Origin: JABAQJ01 sp046327745
GTDB taxonomy: Bacteria > Gemmatimonadota > Gemmatimonadetes > Gemmatimonadales > Gemmatimonadaceae
Assembly: GCA_046327745.1 (NCBI GenBank)
Contig: JAXLXV010000007.1
Coordinates: 434,001-498,000, forward strand
DNA length: 64,000 nt
Reading direction: 5' to 3'
The notes beneath the pieces were generated by a model. That model was not told the DNA's origin and made no database searches. It was given only the letters and a program-made list of their open reading frames with translations. A program made the translations under genes and the position numbers. Below, in pieces: positions 28,722-38,130 of this stretch. How positions within the stretch are numbered: the stretch's first letter is position 1; every line of letters begins with the position of its first letter.

Positions 28722-30458
28722 CTACTTCCAGCCGGTCCAGCCGGGGCCACGCACGACCTTCCCCGGCTTGGCACCGGTGTGCTTGCCGTCAGCTAGCACC
28801 TGCACGCCGTTCACGAACACCTGTTCCATGCCGACCGACAGCTGATTCGGATCTTCGAAGGTGGCCTTGTCGATGATCGTGTTCGGGTCAAAGACGATGA
28901 CGTCGGCGTACTTCCCTTCAGACAAGGTCCCGCGATCGCGAATAGAGAGCCGATTGGCCACCGCCGACGTCGACTTGCGAATCGCCTCTTCCCAGGTAAG
29001 CACCTTCTGCTCGCGTACGTAACGACCGAGCAGACGCGGATAGTTGCCGTAGGTTCGCGGGTGCATCTTCGCGCCCTTCACGCTGTCCGGATCCACGCCG
29101 TTGGCGTCGGTTCCGATCTTGAGCCACGGCTGTCGCAGCTGCAGGGGCAGGTTGGACTCGGTCATCATGTGCACCAGCATGCCCACTCCCGGTTCCGACA
29201 GCACCAACGCGGCCCAGGCGTCGACCCAGTCCTTCTTCATGCTGGCCGCCACTTCGTTCAGGCGCTTCCCTTCCCACGCCTTGTTCTCGGGCTTCAGGAA
29301 GCCGGAGAGCTGAATCGCGCCAGGGCCGCCTAACAGGCAGAGGCCCTCCGACCCAACCGCCGGGTGCAACATGGCCGCCTTGATCTTGGGCATCACGGCG
29401 GGATCGGCCAGGTTCTGCAACAACTTGCCGTCGGCGGCGGCCCAAGGCGGAGCGCAGGCGGCCAGTCCCGTGCCGCCCGCCGTATACAGGTACATGTCGG
29501 CACCCACGTCTGCACCGGCGGCTCGTGCCGAATCGATCTTGGCAATCGCCAGCGCCATCTTCGGCCAGTTCTTGGTTCCCGACGCCTTCAGGTGGAAGAT
29601 CTCCACCGGAACGCCGCCGTTGTGCCCGATCGCGAACGCCTCGTCGATCGCTTCTAGGAACTGGTCGGCCTCGGAGCGCATGTGGGTGATGTACACGCCT
29701 CCCAGCGGCGACATGGCCTTGGCCATCTCCGTCAACTCGGCGGTGCCCGCGTAGTTGCCCGGCGGGTAGATCAGGGCGCTTGCCACCCCCATGGCGCCGT
29801 CCTCCATCGCCTGCCTAACGACCGTCCGCATCGTGTCCAGTTCGGCGGGGGTCGGCGCCCCCTCGGCCTGCCCCTTGGCATACACGCGTACCGTGCCTGC
29901 ACCAAGGAAGGAGCCGGCGTTCTCAGACATCCCATGCTGCGCCATGGCCTCCAGCCAGGAGTTGAACCCGTGGGGGTTCTTGAACTTTGCGCCCAACGAA
30001 TCCGCCGCGGCGGCGTACGGGTTGCCCGGCGACTTCCATATTTCGAGGATCTTGCCGTTGACGGGCGCCGCGCTCTCCCCCTCGCCCATGATCGCCGTGG
30101 TGACCCCCTGCGTCACCATGCTCAGCACGCGGCCATCTCCAAAAGTGAACTCGGCGACCGATTGCGCCTGAATGTCGATGAACCCGGGCGCCACGATCTT
30201 GCCCGTCGCGTTCACTCGCTGCTTCGTGGTCGCGTTGGCCAACAGGCCGGGCGCGGTGATCCGCGCGATGCGCCCATTCGCGATCCCGACGTCACCGTAG
30301 AAGTAGGGATTGCCGGTTCCGTCGATGATCTTGCCGCCGCTGATGACGACGTCGTACTGGCCGGGGCCCGTGGCGGACTTCTCCGCGGGCGTGGCAGCTG
30401 GTTGGCACCCGACGGCAATTAGAACAACCGACAGGGCAAATCGAAGGCGGAGGCGCAT
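28722..30458 (-). CDS. N-acyl-D-amino-acid deacylase family lipoprotein with altered metal site
   Basis: The 578-residue protein has a lipobox (AVGC) and the amidohydrolase fold of D-aminoacylases: an N-terminal beta part (IDGTGNP), the barrel entry VAPGFID at residue 90, histidines in THMRSE and FHLKAS, and the C-terminal YADVIVFDP strand. The usual HxH after GFID is replaced by Q97 and Q99, and the zinc-binding Cys loop is replaced by GEGES, so the metal centre differs from classical D-aminoacylase. It may be a different hydrolase branch. ATG 30458 gives the lipoprotein signal. Confidence 0.75.
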   Translation of the reverse strand: MRLRLRFALSVVLIAVGCQPAATPAEKSATGPGQYDVVISGGKIIDGTGNPYFYGDVGIANGRIARITAPGLLANATTKQRVNATGKIVAPGFIDIQAQSVAEFTFGDGRVLSMVTQGVTTAIMGEGESAAPVNGKILEIWKSPGNPYAAAADSLGAKFKNPHGFNSWLEAMAQHGMSENAGSFLGAGTVRVYAKGQAEGAPTPAELDTMRTVVRQAMEDGAMGVASALIYPPGNYAGTAELTEMAKAMSPLGGVYITHMRSEADQFLEAIDEAFAIGHNGGVPVEIFHLKASGTKNWPKMALAIAKIDSARAAGADVGADMYLYTAGGTGLAACAPPWAAADGKLLQNLADPAVMPKIKAAMLHPAVGSEGLCLLGGPGAIQLSGFLKPENKAWEGKRLNEVAASMKKDWVDAWAALVLSEPGVGMLVHMMTESNLPLQLRQPWLKIGTDANGVDPDSVKGAKMHPRTYGNYPRLLGRYVREQKVLTWEEAIRKSTSAVANRLSIRDRGTLSEGKYADVIVFDPNTIIDKATFEDPNQLSVGMEQVFVNGVQVLADGKHTGAKPGKVVRGPGWTGWK

Positions 30459-30640
30459 GAAATGATCCGGAGAGTGGTCCGCAGATACTCTCACTTCGGG
30501 CCCTTCACGGCAACCACTGAAAGTGTCGGTCTCACCCTCTGCGGGAGGACCGGCCGTCATCAAGAGAATCAACGACGGAGTGGGCGCGTGGTGCTACTGT
30601 CTTGATCACCATGCGATGCCGATCGGCACCCGCGCTTCGA

Positions 30641-32986
30641 TCACAGGCTTATCCGCTCAGGGGGTGGCTCCAGATTCATGCGCTGCAGCACCGCCGCAAA
30701 GCGTGGATCGGGCCACAGGTCCAGAAAGAACGGGTTCGTGCGAAGGCTGTGCATCAGGTCCCCTCGCTGCTCCACACCGCGGTTGAGCCATTCGAACGTC
30801 TGGTCTGGTTCATCGCGCAGATGATGCAGCAGTGCCATGAAGAAGGGCGGCGTGTCGGGGGATTCCACGAGGTCATTGATGAGGGCACGTGACTCGCTGA
30901 AGCGACCGGCCCCGCGGTACGTGGCGGCCAGCAGCCCGCGAAACGCCGCGGCGTTCTTGCTGACGGTGTACGCCTCCTCGGCGATCCGTACCGCCTCCTC
31001 ATGGCGGCCCAGCGCCTGATAGGCGTTGGCCAGCCAACTATGCACGTGGATGAAGCCAGGCTCCATCGCCATGGCACGCTCGAGTTGCGCCGCGGCCTGC
31101 TCATACTGTTGGGCAAAGGAATAGGCGATGCCAACACGAATGGTCGCGATGATCGAGAAGGGATCCAGCGCCGCCGCCTGCTGGGCGCAGGTGATCGCTT
31201 CGTCGTGCCGCCCCATGCTGGACAAGAAGCTGGAATACCACTGACGAGCGGTCGAATAGCTCGGATTCAGTTCGATCGCCCGCTGCAATGCACGCTCGGC
31301 CCCTTCCCAGTCCCAGTCGAAATTGAGCCTAACGAGCCCGAGTGACGCGTGGCCCTCGGCGAGGTCCGCGTCGAGCTCGATCGCCCGAAGGGCGGCGGCG
31401 CGGGCGAGGGGATATGCGTCAACGGGGCGCGCCACGTTGCTCGAGGCCATAAGCGCGTGCGAGTCCGCCAAGCCAGCGTAGGCGGGGGCGTAATCGGGAT
31501 CGGCATCGATCGCGCGCTGGAAGCACGCCATACCTTCGCGCAACGAGGCGGCCGTGCGCTTGTTCCACGCGTAGCGGCCTAGCAGATACTGGTCGTACGC
31601 GGTCACACTGCGCGCGGGGTGCACGCGCGCCGGCGTCACGGTGCCGAACGTGCCCAAGGCATCTCGAACCGTGGCGGTGATCCGGCGCGACAACTCGTCC
31701 TGGACCTGAAAGACGTCGGCTACCTCTCGTTGATACGACTCGGACCATAGCAGGGTATCGTCCGCCACCCGCGAGAGTTGCGCCGACAGTCGCAACCGGT
31801 CGCCGGCGCGACGGACGCTCCCCGTCAGGACGTACCCGACTCGCAGGCGCGCGCCGATTTCCGGCAAGGGCAGCTCCTGACTGCGAAACGCGAACGCCGA
31901 GGTGCGCGAGACGACGCGCAACCGCGGTAGGCGGGAGAGCGATCCAATCAACTCGTCGGTGATGCCATCGCTGAAGAACTCATTCGCGTTGTCGCCGCCG
32001 ACATTGGCGAACGGGAGAATCGCCAGTGATACGCGGGCATCCGCTGATTCCGGTGCCGGGGCCGTCGGCGTTGTTCCACCTGACGAGGCACGCAACGCTT
32101 CCCCGAACATGGCCGTCGACGGCCATCGATGTTCAGGCTCCTTGGCGAGCGCGCGTTCCAACGCGGACGACAACGACGGGGGCACATCGGCGCGCAACGT
32201 GCCGATCGGTGATGGCATCTCGACAATCTGACGCGCCAAAATCGATCGGAGCGTGCCGACATAGGCGGGTCGTCCACTGAGCATCTCATACAGAACCAGC
32301 GCAAGGCTGTACTGATCCGACGCCGTTCCAATTTCCGGCTCTCCGGCCGCCTGCTCGGGGCTCATATAGCCGGGGGTGCCCACCCAGTGACCCGCCAACG
32401 TTAGGCGCTCGTCGCTGGCGGCCGCCTGCACGATGGACGCGATGCCGAAATCGCACACGACCGCGTGGCCACGCCAGATCATGACGTTCTCAGGCTTGAT
32501 GTCCCGGTGCACCACTCCCTGGGCGTGCGCGTAGGCGAGTGCGTCCGCCACTTCGATTGTGAGGCGCAGGGCCTCGCCGATCGGCATCTGCCCCTCCCGC
32601 GCCATGCGGTCTCTCAGCGATTCCCCTTCTACATAGGGCATCACGAAGTACATGGCACCCGCGGCGACCCCGGACTCGTGCAGGGGCAGGATGAGCGGAT
32701 GTTGCAACCGCGCGAGGAGCTTGATCTCCCGTTCGAAGCGCTCCACGTCTGCCGGAATCTCGGCCCCGCTGCGCAGCACCTTCAGGGCCACGGGCCGATC
32801 ATTCCGCTCGTCGCGCGCCAGAAAGACCGTCGCCATACCTCCGGCGCCGATCTGGCGCTCGAGGGTAAATCGAGGGGTTAGCGCAGCCAGAACGGCCGGT
32901 GGGAGGTCGAGGTCAGAACGCACGAGCAGAGTTGAGCGTGGGTTCCATTCTGCGTACCGCTCGGACTTTGTCGTGCGTCCGGGCAC
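30641..32986 (-). CDS. Soluble Ser/Thr protein kinase with TolB/FlgO-like and TPR regions
   Basis: The 781-residue protein holds a Hanks kinase domain with GAGGMATVFLA near residue 46, VHRDIKPENV near 158 and DFGIAS near 177. A central segment (AILPFANVGGDNANEFF, then YVLTGSVRRAGDRLRL) matches the TolB-like/adenylate-cyclase-associated module common in these kinases, and TPR repeats fill the last 300 residues. No membrane helix is evident, in contrast to the kinase at 20864. The start is GTG, at 32986 or 32923. It sits upstream of the deacylase gene on the same strand. Confidence 0.85.
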   Translation of the reverse strand: MPGRTTKSERYAEWNPRSTLLVRSDLDLPPAVLAALTPRFTLERQIGAGGMATVFLARDERNDRPVALKVLRSGAEIPADVERFEREIKLLARLQHPLILPLHESGVAAGAMYFVMPYVEGESLRDRMAREGQMPIGEALRLTIEVADALAYAHAQGVVHRDIKPENVMIWRGHAVVCDFGIASIVQAAASDERLTLAGHWVGTPGYMSPEQAAGEPEIGTASDQYSLALVLYEMLSGRPAYVGTLRSILARQIVEMPSPIGTLRADVPPSLSSALERALAKEPEHRWPSTAMFGEALRASSGGTTPTAPAPESADARVSLAILPFANVGGDNANEFFSDGITDELIGSLSRLPRLRVVSRTSAFAFRSQELPLPEIGARLRVGYVLTGSVRRAGDRLRLSAQLSRVADDTLLWSESYQREVADVFQVQDELSRRITATVRDALGTFGTVTPARVHPARSVTAYDQYLLGRYAWNKRTAASLREGMACFQRAIDADPDYAPAYAGLADSHALMASSNVARPVDAYPLARAAALRAIELDADLAEGHASLGLVRLNFDWDWEGAERALQRAIELNPSYSTARQWYSSFLSSMGRHDEAITCAQQAAALDPFSIIATIRVGIAYSFAQQYEQAAAQLERAMAMEPGFIHVHSWLANAYQALGRHEEAVRIAEEAYTVSKNAAAFRGLLAATYRGAGRFSESRALINDLVESPDTPPFFMALLHHLRDEPDQTFEWLNRGVEQRGDLMHSLRTNPFFLDLWPDPRFAAVLQRMNLEPPPERISL

Positions 32987-33115
32987 GCGGCATGGCGGCG
33001 GGCACTCACAAGTCTGCTAGGCTGCTTGAGACCGTGGCAAGAGGGCCGACGACCGCGCGGCGTCCATTCGTCGGTGCGTCGTCGCTGAGTCGATGCAGAA
33101 TGCCCGATGCCGCGA

Positions 33116-33160
33116 GCTGGGACTCGCGAGGACGCCTGACGACTCCTCGCGAGTCCCAGC
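33116..33160. terminator. Long hairpin downstream of the HAF-repeat gene
   Basis: A perfect 17-bp stem (starting GCTGGGACTCGCGAGGA) with an 11-base loop begins nine bases past the HAF gene stop. It separates that gene from the kinase gene downstream on the same strand. No T-run follows, so a terminator or an mRNA-stabilising stem are both possible. Confidence 0.6.
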
Positions 33161-33168
33161 CGAGTGCG

Positions 33169-34170
33169 CTACTGCGGTGTGCTCTGGGACAGCAGAATCC
33201 GGCCGTTGCTGCTGACCGCAGGCGCCGATCGCACCACGCGCGTGCCTGACACGACCGCCACCATGCCTTCTCCTTCGCTCCACGTGAAGGCCTGGGTCTG
33301 GCCGCTCGGCGTCAGGCTCTCGCCAACCACACGACCAGTGGCATCGATGCCCATCGCCAGGCTGGACGAGCCTCCCAAGGTACCGAGGTCCTGCATGCCG
33401 AGCGCTGACGTCCAGCGGAAGGCGTGGGTCTCACCGGAGGCCGTCAGGCTGTAGCCGACCACCTGTCCGCCATCATTGATGGCGATAGCCGCGCTGGTGT
33501 GGCCACCCAGCGTGCCCAAGTCGGTCAGTCCCCCGCGCGGGCCGGCGAGAAAGGCGTGTGTTGCTCCTGACGACGTCTCACTTCGGCCGACGATCGCGCC
33601 GCTCGCATTGATGGCGAAGGCCTCGCTCGTTGCGCCGCCCAGCGTGAGAAGGTCCTCCACGCGCCGGCCGACCCAGCGCACGGCGCGCCGGGCGCCCGTC
33701 GGCGTCTGACTCGTGCCGGCCGCCATGCCCCCTGCGTTGATGCTGGCGGCGTGGCTCCACGCGCCACCGAGCGAGGCGAGCGCCACCGGTGCTCCGCCGC
33801 TATGGGGCCACCACGCGGCACGCACGTCACCAGCGTTCGTCATGCTGTGCCCCACCATGTCACCACCACGGTTCACGGCAAACGCGGATGCGGACGACCC
33901 GCCAAGGGTCGCCAGGTCATGCAGCCCTGTTTGAGGCGACCACGCGCTCGCGACCACACGCGAGGCAGCGTTCACGCGCATTCCAGCGATCACCCCTGCG
34001 TCGTTGATCGCCAGTCCCATGAGCCCCGCCGACTCGGAAGACACGGAGCTGGCGGCGATATCTGTGGTGCGTGTTTGATTCGTCGGAAGGGTTGGTGCGT
34101 CGCAGGCAACCAGCAGCATGGCACCAGCGAGTGTCAGTGCGCGAAGTCGCGCGGCATATCCTGTCGTCAT
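33169..34170 (-). CDS. HAF-repeat lipoprotein
   Basis: A 333-residue lipoprotein (lipobox LVAC at residue 23) made of about six repeats of roughly 45 residues with the pattern DLGTLGG..S.A..IN..G.VVG.S.T..G..HAF.W. Repeats of this HAF type form extracellular beta-propeller-like proteins of unknown role. GAGG lies before the ATG, and the gene follows the cupredoxin gene by 11 bases, so both are likely in one transcript ended by the hairpin at 33116-33160. Confidence 0.8.
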   Translation of the reverse strand: MTTGYAARLRALTLAGAMLLVACDAPTLPTNQTRTTDIAASSVSSESAGLMGLAINDAGVIAGMRVNAASRVVASAWSPQTGLHDLATLGGSSASAFAVNRGGDMVGHSMTNAGDVRAAWWPHSGGAPVALASLGGAWSHAASINAGGMAAGTSQTPTGARRAVRWVGRRVEDLLTLGGATSEAFAINASGAIVGRSETSSGATHAFLAGPRGGLTDLGTLGGHTSAAIAINDGGQVVGYSLTASGETHAFRWTSALGMQDLGTLGGSSSLAMGIDATGRVVGESLTPSGQTQAFTWSEGEGMVAVVSGTRVVRSAPAVSSNGRILLSQSTPQ

Positions 34171-34181
34171 GGCGCCCTCGC

Positions 34182-34796
34182 TTAGTTGATGGTGACGGAA
34201 ACGGTTGGCGAGAACATGGACGTTGCTCCATTGCTCAGGCGGCGAAGCCGCGAGTGGAACACGTACACGCCCTTGGCGGGTGGAATACCACTCTTGGTGC
34301 GCAACGTCGTGCCCGTGAGGAGTGGCCGGAATCCGCCGGGACCGGGTGGATCCACCTCTACGTCAGCGACGTATCCCGCGGGGATCGCGGCCGACGCCCA
34401 GGTGAGCGTGATGGTGGACCCCAGTGGCGCCGTGGTCGGGGACGCGGTGATTGGCACGTTGATCGTGCCGCTCATGAGCGTGGGATGGATGGTGCAGACA
34501 TATAGATACGACGCCGCGGCGACGAAGGTGAAGTTGAACGTGGTGCCCGCGGCCTTGGGACCAGAGTCCCACAGCTGCAACCCTGTGTTGTCCGTGGAGG
34601 TATGCGAGAACGTTCCGTTGAAGTTCCACTGCACGCCGTTCCCCTGCTGCACGGTGGCCGTGGCGGGGGTGAAGGAGAAGTTCACGACGGCGACAGGGAG
34701 CGGATTTTGAGCCGCGGCAGGCACGGTCGTGAGGAGCGCCGGCCACAGACCCCCGAACGCGATACCGCGCACGAGGCGATGAGTACAACCAGGCAT
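34182..34796 (-). CDS. Exported cupredoxin-domain protein
   Basis: The 204-residue protein has a signal peptide (AAA-Q) and then a plastocyanin-like domain with all four type 1 copper ligands in order: His in FSHTS, Cys in YVCTIHP, His in the same motif, and Met in TLMSG. A second beta-sandwich of about 90 residues follows. It probably carries electrons in the periplasm or at the cell surface. ATG 34796 is preferred for its GGGGGA site and signal peptide. It is the first gene of the pair with the HAF lipoprotein. Confidence 0.78.
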   Translation of the reverse strand: MPGCTHRLVRGIAFGGLWPALLTTVPAAAQNPLPVAVVNFSFTPATATVQQGNGVQWNFNGTFSHTSTDNTGLQLWDSGPKAAGTTFNFTFVAAASYLYVCTIHPTLMSGTINVPITASPTTAPLGSTITLTWASAAIPAGYVADVEVDPPGPGGFRPLLTGTTLRTKSGIPPAKGVYVFHSRLRRLSNGATSMFSPTVSVTIN

Positions 34797-35126
34797 GGGT
34801 TTCCCCCGGGGTGTGAGGTTCGCGGGGTGCGATAAGCTCCGCGCGAGCCGCCCAAGCTGAAAATCCACGTCCCAGACGCAAGGTTTTCACGGTGAAGGCG
34901 CGGGAACCGCCGGTGAACATCCGTTGGCATCCGGCCTTGGTCCGCCGACTTCAGCTGTAGCGCACTGAGGACGCGTCGACCCTGACGACGTCAGCCGTGG
35001 ACGCGTGCACGACAGATGTCCGCGATGGTGCGACGTCGGTGGTTGGAATCAATAGAGAGCGCACCGAAGCGAGTCTTCCGTCCCACAATTGCGGCCCGCT
35101 CACGTTGTGCTGCGCGTCGACGGCGA

Positions 35127-35879
35127 CTACTCCCAGCGAAACACGCGGGCAGAGATCGCCGTGCCGATGACGAACACCACCGCAAGCCCGAGCACGTCGC
35201 CCGTGTGCGCCGACCATGCCTCCCCGTTCCAGATGCCGCGAAGGAGGGACACGGCGTAGGTCAGCGGGAGGGCGCGAGCCACCAGCTGCAACCCCGGTGT
35301 GTAAGAGGCGACCGGCACAAAGAGACCGGACAAAGCGATCATCGGGTACAACACCAGCGCCCCCACCGGCTGGGCAAAGCGAGCCGTCGGGACCACGCTG
35401 GCGATCACGAAGCCGATCGAGAGAATGGCCAGACTGGTGATGAGCATCGCCAGCGCGAACGATCCCACAGGAACGTTCACGTTTACCGGATAATACCGCC
35501 GGCCGGCGAGGATCATGAGGCCGATCGTGATGCCCGTCATCAACAACTTCGCCAGCACATGCGCCGTCAGAATCGTGTGCGGGCGCAGCGGCGTCGCGCG
35601 CAGTCGCTTGAGGATCCCGCCTTCGCGATAGATGGAGATGATCGTGACCAGCGACAACACCGTGTTGATCGCGATGAACAGCGACACCATGATCGGCACG
35701 TCCGTGGTGACGAACCCTCCGCCGGCGTCGGTTGGTGATGACGGCGCCGCGCGTCCGAAGATCCGGCCGAGTACCACAAAGACCGCCACCGGAATGAAGA
35801 TCGAGCCCACCACGCCAAGGGGCTCGCGGACAAAAATCTTGATCTCCAACCAGGTCAGGCGCGCCAAGCCACGCAGCAT
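35127..35879 (-). CDS. ABC-2 type transporter permease
   Basis: The 250-residue protein has six hydrophobic helices and the ABC-2 pattern: a long periplasmic loop after helix 1, the cytoplasmic REGGILKRLRATPLRP segment, and PMIALSGLFVPVASY near the end. It is the membrane half of an exporter with the ATPase gene 12 bases upstream. Substrate unknown. Confidence 0.88.
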   Translation of the reverse strand: MLRGLARLTWLEIKIFVREPLGVVGSIFIPVAVFVVLGRIFGRAAPSSPTDAGGGFVTTDVPIMVSLFIAINTVLSLVTIISIYREGGILKRLRATPLRPHTILTAHVLAKLLMTGITIGLMILAGRRYYPVNVNVPVGSFALAMLITSLAILSIGFVIASVVPTARFAQPVGALVLYPMIALSGLFVPVASYTPGLQLVARALPLTYAVSLLRGIWNGEAWSAHTGDVLGLAVVFVIGTAISARVFRWE

Positions 35880-35891
35880 CGTGTGAGTTCC

Positions 35892-36815
35892 TTAGTCGCG
35901 AATGGAGTGGCCGGTCAGCTTCAGGAAGACATCTTCCAGCGTTGGCAGCACGGTGCGGAAATCAGTGACGCGCATGCGGTGCTCAGACACGCATTGGATG
36001 ACCTCCGTGACAAAGTCCTCGCCGATCCCGCGGATCGTGTGCCGCGGTCCATCTCGCTCGACCCCCGCGGTTTGAGGCATGGCGCGGAAACGCTCAGCAG
36101 CCATTGGGTCATCCGTCGACAACACCACCGTGCGCTCAGGGCAATGGCGCCTGACGAGTTCTTCCGGGCTTCCCACGTCAATGACTCGCCCGTGCTCGAT
36201 GATCGCCACGCGGTCGCACAATCGCTCGGCTTCTTCCATCAGGTGCGTGGTGAGGAAAACCGTCTTCCCGCGCGCGCGAATGCCTCGCACCAATTCCCAG
36301 ATGGCGCGCCGCGCCTGGGGATCCAACCCCGTCGTCAGCTCATCCAGAAATACCACCTCAGGGTCGTTTACCAGCGCCAACGCAATGAACAGGCGCTGTT
36401 TCTGTCCCCCCGACAGGGTCATGAACCAGCTGTTGCGCTTCTCCGTGAGGCCGAGTTGTTCGAGAAGACGATCGCCATCGACCGGGGCCTTCTGGTAGAG
36501 CGCCGCCCACAGGTGGACCGCCTCCCAGACCTTGATGCGCTTTTGCAGCTGCGCCTGTTGTAGCTGTACGCCAATCCGTTCCTGCAGGCGATACACGTCG
36601 CGCACGGGATCCAGACCAAGGACCCGGATCGATCCTCGGTCTGGCGCCCGAATCCCTTCGAGACATTCAAGGGTGGTGGTCTTCCCTGCTCCGTTCGGAC
36701 CAATGAGCCCGAAGATTTCACCATCCATCACTTCAAACGACACGTCTTCGACGGCAACCGTGGTGCCGTAGCTCTTGCGAAGTCCGTTGACACTGATGAC
36801 CGAGGTCGTACTCAC
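35892..36815 (-). CDS. ABC transporter ATP-binding protein
   Basis: The 307-residue protein has Walker A GPNGAGKTT near residue 38, Q-loop, signature LSGGQKQRL near 136, Walker B VVFLDELTTGLDP near 155 and the switch histidine in LTTHLMEEA. It is of the DrrA/CcmA class paired with ABC-2 permeases. A GTG start lies nine bases after the stop of the unknown gene upstream, and the permease follows by 12 bases, so the three form one operon. Confidence 0.9.
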   Translation of the reverse strand: MSTTSVISVNGLRKSYGTTVAVEDVSFEVMDGEIFGLIGPNGAGKTTTLECLEGIRAPDRGSIRVLGLDPVRDVYRLQERIGVQLQQAQLQKRIKVWEAVHLWAALYQKAPVDGDRLLEQLGLTEKRNSWFMTLSGGQKQRLFIALALVNDPEVVFLDELTTGLDPQARRAIWELVRGIRARGKTVFLTTHLMEEAERLCDRVAIIEHGRVIDVGSPEELVRRHCPERTVVLSTDDPMAAERFRAMPQTAGVERDGPRHTIRGIGEDFVTEVIQCVSEHRMRVTDFRTVLPTLEDVFLKLTGHSIRD

Positions 36816-36824
36816 GTCTGACGC

Positions 36825-37760
36825 CTAGAACATCCCAACGATCGGTTCAATCCCACTGATTTTCATCGGTGGCGCTCGGCGCGCGATGAGCACCGCCGGG
36901 CACAACGCTCGGAAGTTCCCAGTGTTGAAGTCTGCCACCAAGTGCGTGCCATCGAGTCCACTGGAGACAACCATGGACACGATGAGCACCACGATATCAT
37001 CAGCGTCCAAGAAGATCCCTGGCGCCGTGAGGAAGCGCGTCAGCGCAAACGTCTTCTCGCCGGTTTCGCCACCAAAGAACGGCGGTCCATCGCTGAGGAC
37101 GCGAAGGAATGCGACGTTCTGCGTATCCGTGGCCTGAGTCGCCGTCAACACATCCAGTTTGGCGTCCACGACCACCACGCCCCCATTGCCGATCAAGGCG
37201 GCCCCCGCGTTCATCCGCAAATTCCCACTGATGTTCAGCAGCGTGTCGAAGTCGAACAGGAACGGCGTCGTCGCTCCATTCCGAAACCCGAAAATGAACG
37301 AGAACGTGTCCACGTTGCCCGACTTGCGATCAACCACCGCTTTCGCGAACGAGTTCTCCGGCTCGATGTTAATCTGCTTAAGCATCGATTGATCCGATGC
37401 CAGAATGCTGATCGGCTTCGCCAGAAAGAAGGAGTCGCCGCTCGGCCCGGCCACCGGCGGTGCCGCGACATTCGTGGCCCACGCCGCAGCGGCGGCGTGT
37501 TGCTGCTTCACGTGAGCCGACCAACGCTTCGCGGCATCCGCGGAGGCCTTGGGCGTCATCCGCTCCCACTCGGCGTTACGTTGCGCGCGAAGTGCCTTCG
37601 CCTTGTTCATGTCAAAACCGCTGGACTTGAGCCAATCGGTGCCCAGCTTCTCAAGGGCCCGCGTGCTCTGCAGCGGCTTTTGTACCGCCTTGGGCTCCTC
37701 TTGTTGTTTCCAGAAGGCCCGCACCATTCGCTCGACTTCAGCCTTCGTCAGCTTTGACAT
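36825..37760 (-). CDS. Unknown protein heading the ABC-2 operon
   Basis: I do not recognise this 311-residue protein. It has no signal peptide. The first 100 residues are charged and helical (KAEVERMVRAFWKQQ), then a Pro/Ala linker, and the rest alternates hydrophobic strands with glycine turns, suggesting a beta-rich domain. GGAGG lies nine bases before the ATG. Its stop is nine bases before the exporter ATPase, so it may be a partner or substrate of the exporter; this is inference from position only. Confidence 0.7.
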   Translation of the reverse strand: MSKLTKAEVERMVRAFWKQQEEPKAVQKPLQSTRALEKLGTDWLKSSGFDMNKAKALRAQRNAEWERMTPKASADAAKRWSAHVKQQHAAAAAWATNVAAPPVAGPSGDSFFLAKPISILASDQSMLKQINIEPENSFAKAVVDRKSGNVDTFSFIFGFRNGATTPFLFDFDTLLNISGNLRMNAGAALIGNGGVVVVDAKLDVLTATQATDTQNVAFLRVLSDGPPFFGGETGEKTFALTRFLTAPGIFLDADDIVVLIVSMVVSSGLDGTHLVADFNTGNFRALCPAVLIARRAPPMKISGIEPIVGMF

Positions 37761-38130
37761 CGTGAAGGTCCTCCGTAGGTGAACTCGGGTCCACGCGCTT
37801 GTCGGGTCCGTCTGAACGCGGGTGCGAGAATATGACGTCGGTGGCTGAAAGCGCCATGCTCCCGGAATTCAGCAGACCACGATCACGTTGCGGAGCGCCA
37901 CCCCTTCCTCCCTGATTGAGGGGTCGATGAGCGGAACGTACTCCGCCACGGCGACCGCGGTCCGGGAGTTGTCGCTGGGCCGTTGTGAGAGTAGGACCGC
38001 ATGCCCCCTGCCCATTCCGCCGTCGGCGCGGCATCATCAGGGCGAGTCTCTCAGTCAGCTGGCGTCGTGGCCCCCGAGGTTGCCTCGGGTCTGCGCCGGA
38101 TCAACGGTCACCCTTCATGCGAGCCGTCAC
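37761..38130. other. Intergenic region between divergent genes
   Basis: About 370 bases between the unknown gene and the DUF3828 gene, which point away from each other, so promoters for both should lie here. A small stem, CCCGAGG and CCTCGGG, occurs near 38073-38089. Open frames across the region lack support. Confidence 0.4.

Noticed and set aside
34869..35126. Open frame 34951-35217 between the cupredoxin and ABC permease genes
   Set aside because: It starts inside the permease gene and has no recognisable features.
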